DNA from: Robiginitomaculum_A sp036478535
GTDB taxonomy: Bacteria > Pseudomonadota > Alphaproteobacteria > Caulobacterales > Maricaulaceae
Reading direction: 5' to 3'
Assembly: GCA_965224735.1 (NCBI GenBank)
Contig: OZ245059.1
Location: 2,170,001-2,234,000, forward strand
Length of the DNA: 64,000 nt
In this document: positions 8,655 to 17,575 of the stretch, one piece after another
Layout of the letters: every line of letters begins with the position of its first letter
Position numbering within the stretch: position 1 is the first letter of the stretch
Made by a program: the position numbers and the translations under genes
The notes under the pieces: model-generated
Database searches by the model: none
What the model saw: the letters and a program-made list of their open reading frames with translations, nothing else
Told to the model about the DNA's origin: nothing

Positions 8655-9453
8655 ACACAAAATTGATATCCTGGAAAAAATTGCGGCTTACAAGCGCAAT
8701 GAAGTCAAACAGCTTAAAGAAGAGAGCGACTGGGAAACATTGGAAATGGCTATTTCCGTTCAGTCCAAGCCACGTGGTTTTCTAAAACGGCTGCAGGAAA
8801 TATCCCAAACCAGCCCTGCCCTGATTGCTGAAATAAAACAAGCAAGCCCTTCCAAGGGCATTATACGTGAATTTATGCTGCCAACCGCTGTCGCACAGGC
8901 TTACCAAAAAGGCGGCGCAGCTTGCCTGTCCGTTTTGACAGACGGGCCAAGTTTTCAGGGATCTGATTTATATTTGAAACAAGCGCGCGCTATAACGCAA
9001 TTACCAGTACTGCGTAAGGACTTCATGATTGATCCCATTCAAATACTGCAGTCCAGAATGTTCGGGGCTGACGCCATTCTTATTATCATGGCCATGGTTG
9101 ACGATGATATGGCAAAAGCTCTTTATGACACGGCGGCAGACTTTGACATGGATGCATTGGTAGAAGTGCACGATAAAAAGGAAATGATCCGCGCTCTAAA
9201 GCTAGGTGCCTCATTAATTGGTATCAATAACCGCGACCTTAGGACGTTCAAAACAAGCCTGACGATATTTGAAGACCTTGCGCCACTTGTACACAAAGAT
9301 GTTTTTCTTATTGCAGAAAGCGGTATCAACACGGTCGATGATATAGTGCGCCTATCCAGCGCGGGCGCAAACGGCTTCCTCGTGGGTGAATCCTTAATGC
9401 GCGAAAAAGACATAAAAGAAGCAACACTCAAGCTCTTGGGAAAGAGAGAATAA
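8647..9453 (+). CDS. trpC: indole-3-glycerol phosphate synthase
   Basis: Closes the indole ring, turning carboxyphenylamino-deoxyribulose phosphate into indole-3-glycerol phosphate. 268 residues, a stand-alone TIM barrel not fused to TrpF. Key segments: LIAEIKQASPSKGIIREF with catalytic Glu and Lys, LPVLRKDFMIDPIQI, ALVEVHDKKEM, GINNRDLRTFKTSL and LIAESGINTVDDI. It is the last gene of the ppiD-trpEGDC unit. In related genomes moaC and moeA usually follow; here a 439-bp stretch without genes leads to lexA. Confidence 0.97.
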   Translation: MPKHKIDILEKIAAYKRNEVKQLKEESDWETLEMAISVQSKPRGFLKRLQEISQTSPALIAEIKQASPSKGIIREFMLPTAVAQAYQKGGAACLSVLTDGPSFQGSDLYLKQARAITQLPVLRKDFMIDPIQILQSRMFGADAILIIMAMVDDDMAKALYDTAADFDMDALVEVHDKKEMIRALKLGASLIGINNRDLRTFKTSLTIFEDLAPLVHKDVFLIAESGINTVDDIVRLSSAGANGFLVGESLMREKDIKEATLKLLGKRE

Positions 9454-9821
9454 GTGGCTTATTTTATCAAGTTTTTTGGCGAGTTCTCTTGTAATTATTG
9501 CGGCAGAGCTTCACTGAGCAGAGCTTCACTGAAAAGTGCGCTCAAAGGCATAATTATCGCTCTTATAACTAATCCTATTTATTTTGATTTAAGTTATATG
9601 ATCAGCAAATAGATGCTCAACATGAACGCAGGATGAACAAAAAAATCACGAGTGAAAATGTCGCACTTGATATTCCATATTTTACTTTCATAATGAAGTT
9701 AGTCGGACGTTGAAAATAGGCCTACCCCTAGCGCATATGTGGGATGCGATCAACGCCCGACTACTTATTCTTTATACGTAACAATTATAATTATGCAATT
9801 GCTTTGCCAATATTTTTACAC
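9454..9821. other. Gene-free stretch between trpC and lexA
   Basis: AT-rich, with no reading frame longer than about 30 codons that looks real and no clear rho-independent terminator. It holds a perfect 15-bp tandem duplication near its start. In the usual alphaproteobacterial order this slot carries moaC and moeA; no trace of either could be read here. Confidence 0.6.
9503..9532. repeat. Perfect 15-bp tandem duplication (two copies)
   Basis: The 15-mer GCAGAGCTTCACTGA occurs at 9503-9517 and again immediately at 9518-9532 with no mismatch. It lies 50 bp after trpC in non-coding DNA and is one of several similar short tandem duplications in this window. Confidence 0.9.
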
Positions 9822-9850
9822 TTGACTAATTAACAGAACATCAGTAGAAC
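9822..9850 (+). promoter_or_regulatory. lexA promoter with alphaproteobacterial SOS box
   Basis: GAAC (9836-9839), seven bases, GAAC (9847-9850). Read on the other strand this is GTTC-N7-GTTC, the direct-repeat LexA operator of alphaproteobacteria. TTGACT at 9822-9827 is a good -35 candidate; at 17 bp spacing the -10 would be TAGAAC (9845-9850), inside the operator, so LexA binding would block polymerase. This supports negative autoregulation of lexA. The box is seen directly; the -10 is inferred. Confidence 0.85.
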
Positions 9851-9892
9851 ATTTACTGTTGATAATTTGTTCTTTTAAAATGGAGTCTAATA

Positions 9893-10540
9893 ATGCTAAC
9901 GCAAAAACAGCACGATCTTTTAATATTTATAAATAAGTGTTTGAAAAAAAACAGCATTTCACCTTCGTACGACGAAATGAAGGATGAATTGGGGCTTGCT
10001 TCCAAATCAGGTATTCACCGACTCATTACGTCCCTTGAAGAGCGCGGTTTTATTCGTCGCCTTCCCCATAGAGCCCGCGCTTTAGAAATTATTAAACTCC
10101 CAGGCGAAGAAAAACTAAAACAAACTACGCCAAACTCCGAGCCTGATAATGACACCGTTTCTATTCCTCTTTCTGGCAAGATTTCTGCGGGCATGCCAAT
10201 TGCAGCCCTCGAACAATCTGGCCCGCACATGAGCGTTCCTAACGCTATGATTGGTCACGGCGAGCATTTTGCTCTTAAGGTAGAGGGCGAGTCCATGATT
10301 AATGCAGGTATTTTAGACAGCGACATTGCCGTTATTCGCAAAGCCAACACTGCACGTAACAATCAAATTGTTGTTGCTTATGTGGTCAAGGATCAAGAAG
10401 CTACCTTAAAACGTCTCTATAAATCTTCTAATGGCGTTGAATTGATTGCAGAAAACCCAGATTTTCCAACCCAAACATTCAGCCCTAATCAAATCGAAAT
10501 TCAAGGTGTTCTCGTTGGTATAATACGCACTTATAATTAG
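9893..10540 (+). CDS. lexA: LexA repressor (SOS regulator, self-cleaving)
   Basis: Represses DNA-damage genes and is inactivated by RecA-stimulated autocleavage. 215 residues. The N-terminal winged helix (1-70) contains SKSGIHRLITSLEERGFIRRLPHRARA, the alphaproteobacterial type of recognition helix. The cleavage site is Ala99-Gly100 in GKISAGMPI. The catalytic dyad is Ser134 (VEGESMINAGI) and Lys173 (EATLKRLY). A GGAG ribosome site at 9882-9885 fixes the ATG at 9893. An SOS box sits about 45 bp upstream. Confidence 0.97.
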   Translation: MLTQKQHDLLIFINKCLKKNSISPSYDEMKDELGLASKSGIHRLITSLEERGFIRRLPHRARALEIIKLPGEEKLKQTTPNSEPDNDTVSIPLSGKISAGMPIAALEQSGPHMSVPNAMIGHGEHFALKVEGESMINAGILDSDIAVIRKANTARNNQIVVAYVVKDQEATLKRLYKSSNGVELIAENPDFPTQTFSPNQIEIQGVLVGIIRTYN

Positions 10541-10580
10541 GCTCGGAACCCAGAGCAAATAAATCGCTTATTATCGTCTC

Positions 10581-10610
10581 ATTTATTTTCGCCCCATTTA
10601 TTTTCGCCCC
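10581..10610. repeat. Perfect 15-bp tandem duplication spanning the comEC stop
   Basis: ATTTATTTTCGCCCC occurs at 10581-10595 and again at 10596-10610. The second copy contains the stop codon and last codons of comEC (minus strand), so the duplication re-created the 3' end of the gene just beyond its stop. Confidence 0.9.
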
Positions 10611-12667
10611 CATGGGCGGTTTTTACGCTTTACTGAATTTGCTCGGCGCACATCTATTTTTCCATTTGAAAAATTAATATCAACTGCCCCACTTTGTTCT
10701 AAGTCCAGCGTGTCTAGTAAAACCGCAACACATTCACGGCGCGCTAATGGCCCCGCACTGCGTAAAGTTAAGATGACAACATCAGAATCAAGACACGCTT
10801 CCATAACCCCTTCAGGTTCATGTACAATGGTAATACTCTGCCCCTTTAGTGACAGACGGCAGGCCTGAACATCGCACAAAGCTAGAGTATCAAAGTAACT
10901 TTGTATATCTGCTTTCTTAATCCCCGACTGCTCCACAAATCTAGCACGTCCAAATTTGTCAGCTCTTACTGTATCCACTCTAAGGATCCGCACATCTTCA
11001 GGATCCCAAAAGGCAATCCGCGCGTCTTGAGAAATTCGCATATCGGGATGCTGAACGCTTTTCCATAAGACCAAGGAGATAGTTATTCCAACAAGGCCAC
11101 TCCACCGTAATTTTGCTGGCCCAAGACAAAGAAGCGTAAAACCCAGGCCAAAAATGCTAATAATCAAGCCATTTGCGCCTTTAATATAAAGAACTGCCCC
11201 TTTAAGACTCCCAACCCAATCAGAAATTTTGAGAATATATTCAAGGCCAAGCCCCATAATTTTAAGAGCAAAACCGTCAAGTCCAAATGGCATGAGTAAT
11301 ATGGCGATAAATCCCATTGGCATAACGACAAATGTAAAGACTGGCATGGCTAATAGATTTGTTAAAAGCCCATATCGGGCAAAGCGATGAAAATGCAAAG
11401 CCGCAAATCCCCCCGTTGCAAACCCCGCAACAAAGCTGGTAACAAACAATCCTTTAAATCCAGACCATAAACGGTTTGCAAATCCATATTGCGGTGTAAA
11501 CTCTCGTCTGGCCGACCACCATCTATACACAACAACCAATGCCGTTGTTGCTGCAAAGCTCATTTGAAACCCAGATGACAGCAGACTCTCTGGATGTAGC
11601 ATCAAAGTTATCCCCGCTGCCACAGCCACGGATCTTAACGAAATGGCTCGGCGCCCCAATAGTACCGCCGCAAACATAATAACAGCCATAATATAGGCCC
11701 GTCCCGTTGAGACACTCGCTCCTGACATTAACAAATATACGCTTGCAAATACTATGCTTATAATCGCTGCGCCTTTACGCATATCATAGCGGCGAGCCAG
11801 TGGCCCAATCATAGAAAACCCAAAACTTGCAAAAAAATAGGCCCCGCCCGCGAGCAGCCCCATATGCAGCCCTGATATTGCCAGCATATGTGCGAGGCCA
11901 GCATCGCGTAGGCTTTCCTCTTGCGCTTTGAAGATACCAGAGCGATCTCCTGTTAAGAGCGCAGCTTGCAGCCCAGCCGTCTTGGGCGGTGCTCTTGCCT
12001 GTATACGGCGCGAGAGTGCATAGCGCGCTTTCACGAGTTTGCGTGCTAGTCTTTGCCCTAATGGCAATGTACCAATATCTATTGCTTTTGGAATAGACAC
12101 AGCAAACCCATAGCCCCCAATACCCCTATAATACGCTCTGCGGGCGGAATCATACCCGCCAACAATAGCGGGGCCAGGAGGCGCGGTTAGCATTGCGTTT
12201 ATTGAAAGCGCATCACCAGGTATAAACCCGTGCGGTTTTGTGCGAAGGCGTATTCGTTTTGGCGGCGCGCTCAGCTTGCGTCCTTTCATATCAAAGACCC
12301 GTATATACCAAGTTTCCATAGTTTTGCTTTGATCCGCGCGTTCTATCCAGCCTGTAACCGTATAGAAAGTCCGTTCTTGCCGAAGGATTTGCCCGGCAAC
12401 AGCTTTCGTGTGATATGCTGCGCGGCCAAATCCCATCACGAGCAATGTCAAGAGTAAAATCACATCATATATGATTGCATGTTTTCTTGAAAGAACAAGA
12501 CAAGTAAAACAAACGGCGCCCAACACAGCGCAGGAAAACAATAGCGGTTCTTTCGGCCAGACAAAGTAAACAGCAATTCCAATTGAAAAACTAACAAGTG
12601 CCCACTCAAAACCTGCAAATGCCATTATATTTGCAAACTGCATTTTATAATCTTTAAGCTTATCCAT
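10598..12667 (-). CDS. comEC: ComEC/Rec2-family DNA-uptake channel protein
   Basis: Polytopic inner-membrane protein thought to form the channel for single-stranded DNA in natural transformation. 689 residues from the ATG at 12667. An N-terminal pair of membrane helices precedes a soluble OB-like part (about 95-190, with GWIERADQSKTMETWYIRVFD). The competence core follows, with ALLTGDRSGIFKAQEESLRDAGLAHMLAISGLHMGLLAGG, the family hallmark, and at least eight further helices (about 270-530). The C-terminal ~150 residues are soluble but lack an obvious metallo-beta-lactamase motif. A TTG six codons upstream is an alternative start. The gene is inverted between lexA and gltX, as is common in alphaproteobacteria. 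Whether the cell is competent cannot be judged from this gene alone. Confidence 0.9.
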   Translation of the reverse strand: MDKLKDYKMQFANIMAFAGFEWALVSFSIGIAVYFVWPKEPLLFSCAVLGAVCFTCLVLSRKHAIIYDVILLLTLLVMGFGRAAYHTKAVAGQILRQERTFYTVTGWIERADQSKTMETWYIRVFDMKGRKLSAPPKRIRLRTKPHGFIPGDALSINAMLTAPPGPAIVGGYDSARRAYYRGIGGYGFAVSIPKAIDIGTLPLGQRLARKLVKARYALSRRIQARAPPKTAGLQAALLTGDRSGIFKAQEESLRDAGLAHMLAISGLHMGLLAGGAYFFASFGFSMIGPLARRYDMRKGAAIISIVFASVYLLMSGASVSTGRAYIMAVIMFAAVLLGRRAISLRSVAVAAGITLMLHPESLLSSGFQMSFAATTALVVVYRWWSARREFTPQYGFANRLWSGFKGLFVTSFVAGFATGGFAALHFHRFARYGLLTNLLAMPVFTFVVMPMGFIAILLMPFGLDGFALKIMGLGLEYILKISDWVGSLKGAVLYIKGANGLIISIFGLGFTLLCLGPAKLRWSGLVGITISLVLWKSVQHPDMRISQDARIAFWDPEDVRILRVDTVRADKFGRARFVEQSGIKKADIQSYFDTLALCDVQACRLSLKGQSITIVHEPEGVMEACLDSDVVILTLRSAGPLARRECVAVLLDTLDLEQSGAVDINFSNGKIDVRRANSVKRKNRPWGRK

Positions 12668-12799
12668 GCGTAAACTATTTTCCAAGAGATACGGATTATA
12701 CCTGTTATTTTAATCCCTATCTGTGGTAAGACCCCCATACTTGCTGGCTAACATGCCGCTTTGTTTTAGTTCTGTATTTTCTCTTTCGAGGCCGCGTTA

Positions 12800-14215
12800 A
12801 TGCCCCAAATTAAAATTGTAACACGGTTTGCCCCTTCTCCGACAGGATTTCTTCATATTGGCGGTGCGCGCACAGCTCTCTTTAGCTATTATTTTGCAAA
12901 AAAACATGGCGGTACATTTCGGCTTCGCATTGAAGACACGGATAAAAAACGCTCAACCGAAGCCGCCACCCAAGCGATTTTAGATGGTATGGACTGGCTT
13001 GGCCTTGGTCATGACGGCGATATTATTTACCAAAGTAAGAACATTGATGCCCACAAAAAGACTGCTGCAGCTTTGCTGGCCTCAGGACATGCTTATTTAT
13101 GCTACCTAACGCCTGATGAGCAAGAAGCTGAACGCCTAAAATCCCGAAAAGAAGGCCGTGCCTTTCGCTCCATTTACCGCAATATGGATATAGGGACACC
13201 AGACGCAAACACACCTTTTGTGGTGCGCTTCAAAGTTCCCAATGGGGAAACCATTGTTGATGATGCTGTGCAAGGCCAGATTAAATGGAACAATAAAGAT
13301 TTTGACGATCTTATTCTTCTACGCGCTGATGGCACGCCCGTTTATATGCTCGCAGTTGTCGTTGATGACCATGATATGGGCGTAACCCATATTATTCGGG
13401 GGGACGACCATTTAGTCAATGCAGGGCGGCAAAAACTTATCTATCAAGCCCTGGGTTGGGACATTCCCGTTTTCGCCCATATACCCCTAATTTTTGGCCC
13501 AGATGGTAAGAAACTATCAAAGCGTCATGGCGCGCTAGGCGTCGATGTCTATACGGATATGGGGTATTTGCCAGCAGGGCTTCGTAATTATCTCACCCGC
13601 CTTGGCTGGTCACACAAAGATATGGAAGTTTTTAATGACCAAGAAGTCATCAAAGTGTTTGACTTATCAGATATTAGCAAAGCCCCTGCTCGCCTAGATT
13701 TTGAAAAAATGGCGTTTATCAATGGCCAGCATATGCAGGTAGCAAGTCCTGAAATAATCTTGCAGTATGGTCAAAAGTTTTTGGACATCAAAAATGAAGG
13801 ACCGCTTGATGGCGCAGAGCTTGTACGGGTTCGCAAAGCACTCCCAACTCTTTTGCCGCGTTCTAAAACTCTAATAGATTTTGCCGAGCAAGCCTATTTT
13901 TTAACTCGAAAACGCCCTATTATCCTAAATGGGAAAAAAGCAAAGCCACTTAAAAAACCTGATGCAAAACAACGATTAAGTGATTTGCATTTCCTTCTAA
14001 ACGAGTTAAAAGAAGACGAATGGACGGCAGAAGATATATTAGTCACATTAAACGCATATATAGCCGATAACGATATAGGCTTTGGCAGTATTGGCGCGCC
14101 GCTCCGTGCATGTCTTACTGGCGGCGCTCCGTCCCCAGATCTAGCAATTGTTCTTGCACTGCTGGGTAAGAATGAGACTTTAGGCCGTATAGAGGATTGT
14201 CTAAAAGAATTTTAA
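12800..14215 (+). CDS. gltX: glutamyl-tRNA synthetase
   Basis: Class I aminoacyl-tRNA synthetase charging tRNA-Glu, or tRNA-Gln in a non-discriminating form. 471 residues. The HIGH-type motif is HIGG at residues 19-22 (FAPSPTGFLHIGGARTAL) and the KMSKS-type motif is KLSKR in GPDGKKLSKRHGALGV near residue 240. RLRIEDTDKKRS and IIRGDDHLVNAGRQKLIYQALGW are also typical. It is followed 21 bp later by gltA. Confidence 0.97.
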   Translation: MPQIKIVTRFAPSPTGFLHIGGARTALFSYYFAKKHGGTFRLRIEDTDKKRSTEAATQAILDGMDWLGLGHDGDIIYQSKNIDAHKKTAAALLASGHAYLCYLTPDEQEAERLKSRKEGRAFRSIYRNMDIGTPDANTPFVVRFKVPNGETIVDDAVQGQIKWNNKDFDDLILLRADGTPVYMLAVVVDDHDMGVTHIIRGDDHLVNAGRQKLIYQALGWDIPVFAHIPLIFGPDGKKLSKRHGALGVDVYTDMGYLPAGLRNYLTRLGWSHKDMEVFNDQEVIKVFDLSDISKAPARLDFEKMAFINGQHMQVASPEIILQYGQKFLDIKNEGPLDGAELVRVRKALPTLLPRSKTLIDFAEQAYFLTRKRPIILNGKKAKPLKKPDAKQRLSDLHFLLNELKEDEWTAEDILVTLNAYIADNDIGFGSIGAPLRACLTGGAPSPDLAIVLALLGKNETLGRIEDCLKEF

Positions 14216-14236
14216 TAACAAGAAAACGAGGTTGAT

Positions 14237-15544
14237 ATGGAAAACAAAATTAAAAATGCAGGCACTGCAACGCTTACAATTGACGGGAAAAGCTATGACC
14301 TTCCTATTTACGCAGGAACAGTGGGCCCTCATGCGATCGACATTCGAACCCTCCTAAAGCAAACTGGACATTTCACATTTGACCCAGGCTATACGTCGAC
14401 ATGTAGCACAGAATCGCAAATCACTTTTATTGATGGTAAAAAAGGACAGCTTTTATATCGCGGCTATCCAATTGAACAATTAGCGGAGCACTCGACTTTT
14501 CTAGAGACCGCATATTTGTTGGTCACTGGCGAGCTTCCCAATAAACAACAATACGAAAAATTCACAAACACCATAACCAATCATACTATGCTCCATGAGC
14601 AAGTGGAACGGTTTTTCTACGGGTTTCGCCGCGATGCTCACCCGATGGCGATAGTTTGCGCAACAGTTGGCGCACTATCCGCATTTTATCATGACTCGAC
14701 AGACATAAATGATAACGTGCAACGCGATCTTGCAATGCACCGTTTAATCGCAAAAATGCCTACAATCGCAGCGCGTTCCTATAAATATTCTATCGGGCAA
14801 CCAACAATTTATCCAGATAATTCATTGGGCTATGCCGAGAATTTCTTAAAAATGTGTTTTGCCGTGCCAACCGAAAAATATGTCGTTAACCCGATTATTG
14901 CGGATGCTATGGATAAAATTTTTATTCTCCATGCGGATCATGAGCAAAATGCATCGACTTCAACGGTTCGCCTTGCAGGATCGTCCGGGGCCAACCCATT
15001 TGCCTGTGTCGCCTCTGGCGTAGCTTGTCTGTGGGGGCCTGCGCATGGCGGCGCAAATGAAGCATGCCTGAATATGCTTAACGACATAGGCACAGTTGAT
15101 AATATTCCCGCTACCGTTGCCCGCGCGAAAGACCGTAATGATCCATTTCGCCTTATGGGTTTTGGTCACCGCGTTTACAAAAACTATGACCCACGCGCCA
15201 AAATTATGGCCAAAACTGCCCATGCTGTCCTTGACGAGCTTGGTATTAAAGATAACCCTGTTCTTGATGTGGCTATGGAGCTTGAAAAAATTGCCCTTAA
15301 TGACCCATATTTTATTGAGAAGAAGCTATACCCGAATGTTGATTTCTACTCTGGTATTGTTCTCTCAGCTCTAGGATTCCCGACATCCATGTTCACAGTG
15401 CTCTTTGCGCTTGCTAGAACAGTTGGTTGGATTTCACAGTGGAACGAAATGCTCGAAGATAAATCTCAGCGTATTGGTCGCCCGAGACAGCTTTATACAG
15501 GTGCTGCCGAGCGTGACTATGTATCTATGGATAAAAACCGTTAA
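14237..15544 (+). CDS. gltA: citrate synthase (type II)
   Basis: Condenses oxaloacetate and acetyl-CoA to citrate. 435 residues. The catalytic regions are LHADHEQNASTSTVRLAGSS, GPAHGGANEACLNML and GFGHRVYKNYDPRA; the N-terminal domain has DPGYTSTCSTESQITFIDG, typical of the NADH-sensitive hexameric Gram-negative type. GAGG precedes the ATG by a suitable distance. The stop codon overlaps that of lpxB, on the opposite strand, by 4 bp. Confidence 0.97.
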   Translation: MENKIKNAGTATLTIDGKSYDLPIYAGTVGPHAIDIRTLLKQTGHFTFDPGYTSTCSTESQITFIDGKKGQLLYRGYPIEQLAEHSTFLETAYLLVTGELPNKQQYEKFTNTITNHTMLHEQVERFFYGFRRDAHPMAIVCATVGALSAFYHDSTDINDNVQRDLAMHRLIAKMPTIAARSYKYSIGQPTIYPDNSLGYAENFLKMCFAVPTEKYVVNPIIADAMDKIFILHADHEQNASTSTVRLAGSSGANPFACVASGVACLWGPAHGGANEACLNMLNDIGTVDNIPATVARAKDRNDPFRLMGFGHRVYKNYDPRAKIMAKTAHAVLDELGIKDNPVLDVAMELEKIALNDPYFIEKKLYPNVDFYSGIVLSALGFPTSMFTVLFALARTVGWISQWNEMLEDKSQRIGRPRQLYTGAAERDYVSMDKNR

Positions 15545-16719
15545 GAAATCAAATTTAGAACAGCTCTTGCGGCGCATATGTTTGACTGCACGCCGTCCTT
15601 AGTTACTTTACCATCCCGCATTTTCTGAACGGCTTGCCTCAGTTTCTTGGATGTTTCCTGTTGCAGTTCTGGTGATTGCAAAATGTGAAGTAACGCTTTA
15701 GCCATTTTGTCGCCAGTGCACTCCGATTGTAAAAATTCAGGCATAAGTCTTTGCCCCGCAGCAATGTTAACAATAGACATATGGTCAGGTTTATAAAGTT
15801 TTTTAGCAACATAGTAAGTCAATGCGTTTAATTTATATGTTACGATTGATGGCACGCCTGCGCTCGCGAGCTGCGTTGTAACAGTACCTGAACACGCAAG
15901 TGCAGCATTAGCAGTAGCGAAACAATCCAATTTTCGCTCTTCACCGAGCATAATCACATCTTGCAAATCTGAATGTTCAGCCGCAGCTGCCAAAACATCT
16001 TCTAAAATAGAGTCTGAAACAGGCGAAATAATGGCCAGATTTGGCATGTTTTGTTTGAGTATGGCTATGGTATTTGCAAATGGCTCCGCCAATTTTTGTA
16101 TTTCTGAGAGACGGCTGCCAAATAACACACACAGAACAGGCTGTCCCTTATCTATGTCATAAGTTTTCCGAAGAGCCAAAGCATCCCCTGTGTCATATTC
16201 CTCATCAAGAACAGAATTGCCTACATAAGTTGTTTCAAGCCCGTATTTTGTGAAAAAAGGAGCATCAAATAAATGAATGGTCAAAAGGTGGTCGACAGAG
16301 TTTGCCAAAATTTTTGCACGCCCTTCCCGCATGGCCCAAACTTGCGGCGCAACATATTTAATAATTTTCCCGTGATATCCCTTTTTGCGAAGACGTTTTG
16401 CTACCCGCACCATAAAACCCCAAGAGTCGATTAAAACTACCGCATCTGCACCCGATTCCATAATGAAATTTACGCTCTGCCATACGCGGTCTAAAATAAT
16501 CGGGTAAGATTTAAGCGCTTCAACAAAACCGAGAATAGAGAGCGGCGCAATATCTACGGGACTAGTAAGCCCTTGCCTTTGCATGGCGATACCGCCAATG
16601 CCAGAAAGCTTTATATCGCTATGCGTTTCGGCCTTAAGAGCGCTGGCTAATTTTGCCCCAAGTTCATCACCAGATTTTTCGGTAGCAACAATATAAATAT
16701 GCGGTTTACTCTTCATCAT
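15541..16719 (-). CDS. lpxB: lipid-A-disaccharide synthase
   Basis: GT19 glycosyltransferase joining UDP-2,3-diacylglucosamine and lipid X to the lipid A disaccharide at the inner face of the inner membrane. 392 residues. Signature regions: IVATEKSGDELGAKL (usually GExSGD; here EKSGDE), VVLIDSWGFMVRVAKRLRK, KYVAPQVWAMREGRAK, and the C-terminal ALACSGTVTTQLASAGVPSIVTYK. It overlaps lpxI by 14 bp and is the last gene of the long minus-strand envelope operon. Confidence 0.95.
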   Translation of the reverse strand: MMKSKPHIYIVATEKSGDELGAKLASALKAETHSDIKLSGIGGIAMQRQGLTSPVDIAPLSILGFVEALKSYPIILDRVWQSVNFIMESGADAVVLIDSWGFMVRVAKRLRKKGYHGKIIKYVAPQVWAMREGRAKILANSVDHLLTIHLFDAPFFTKYGLETTYVGNSVLDEEYDTGDALALRKTYDIDKGQPVLCVLFGSRLSEIQKLAEPFANTIAILKQNMPNLAIISPVSDSILEDVLAAAAEHSDLQDVIMLGEERKLDCFATANAALACSGTVTTQLASAGVPSIVTYKLNALTYYVAKKLYKPDHMSIVNIAAGQRLMPEFLQSECTGDKMAKALLHILQSPELQQETSKKLRQAVQKMRDGKVTKDGVQSNICAARAVLNLIS

Positions 16720-17575
16720 CTTTGAGGCCTAAAAGAAAAACGCCGTGTTTATCAACAAGACTTACGCACGTCTCTTTTTCCATAATAAAAGCTTGCCCTG
16801 CTCTAAGAACAATACCAGCAAGACCCGCACGTGATACCAGTTCTATGGTTTTAGGGCCGACAGTTGGTAAATCAACTCTTGCTTCTTGCTCTGGTTTTAG
16901 ACATTTCGCCAGCACCCCGCACCGTGTGTCCTGATTGCCGCGAATGGATGCATCCAATCGCGCTACACGTTCAAGCATCTTGTCGGTACCCTCTTGCGCC
17001 TCAACTGCCAATACAAGCCCGCTGCATACAACAGCGCCCTGCCCAATATCAACGCCACCAATAAGGCGCGCAATGTCCATAGCTTTATCTATGTCATCTT
17101 GATGGGCTGTTTTTGCTTTAACCTGCCCTAAATATCCTTCACCAATAAGAGATGCAACGCAAATATCTTGCGGGGCTAATACGAAAAATCCTTCAGACTC
17201 AATTGCGCCCACCAAATATTTCAGCAAAGCATCATCGCCTTGTTTAGCTGCTTTAATAGCGCCAGGCAATATTTTCAAACCTTGCAGATCAGGTTTCATT
17301 GATTTGAAGTTTGGCCTACTCACATTGCCAGCCATTACAATATGCGAGCATTTTTCTTTCTTTAGCACCTTTATCAAACCGCCAAATTCTGCGAGGCCAA
17401 AACTACGTCCAGAAACAGAGAAATCTTCAGGGTTAGAAAATCCTGATAAAGCTGCGACAAAAACAGGGATGTCTTGATGCTTAGCCCCTTGAATAACGGC
17501 ATGTGGAAGGGCACCGCCGCCTGCGAGTACAGCAATTTTTTCAACACCTTCTAATAATCCACCCTCCAGTATCAT
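16706..17575 (-). CDS. lpxI: UDP-2,3-diacylglucosamine pyrophosphatase LpxI
   Basis: Hydrolyses UDP-2,3-diacylglucosamine to lipid X and UMP; the alphaproteobacterial replacement for LpxH. Up to 289 residues, with N-terminal KIAVLAGGGALPHAVIQGA, SHIVMAGNVSRPNFKSMKPD and the C-terminal catalytic domain ARVDLPTVGPKTIELVSRAGLAGIVLRAGQAFI. The ATG at 17575 overlaps the lpxA stop (TAATG). A GTG eleven codons later, just before EKIAVLAGGG, fits the family N-terminus better and may be the real start. It sits between lpxA and lpxB, as expected for its pathway step. Confidence 0.93.
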   Translation of the reverse strand: MILEGGLLEGVEKIAVLAGGGALPHAVIQGAKHQDIPVFVAALSGFSNPEDFSVSGRSFGLAEFGGLIKVLKKEKCSHIVMAGNVSRPNFKSMKPDLQGLKILPGAIKAAKQGDDALLKYLVGAIESEGFFVLAPQDICVASLIGEGYLGQVKAKTAHQDDIDKAMDIARLIGGVDIGQGAVVCSGLVLAVEAQEGTDKMLERVARLDASIRGNQDTRCGVLAKCLKPEQEARVDLPTVGPKTIELVSRAGLAGIVLRAGQAFIMEKETCVSLVDKHGVFLLGLKDDEE

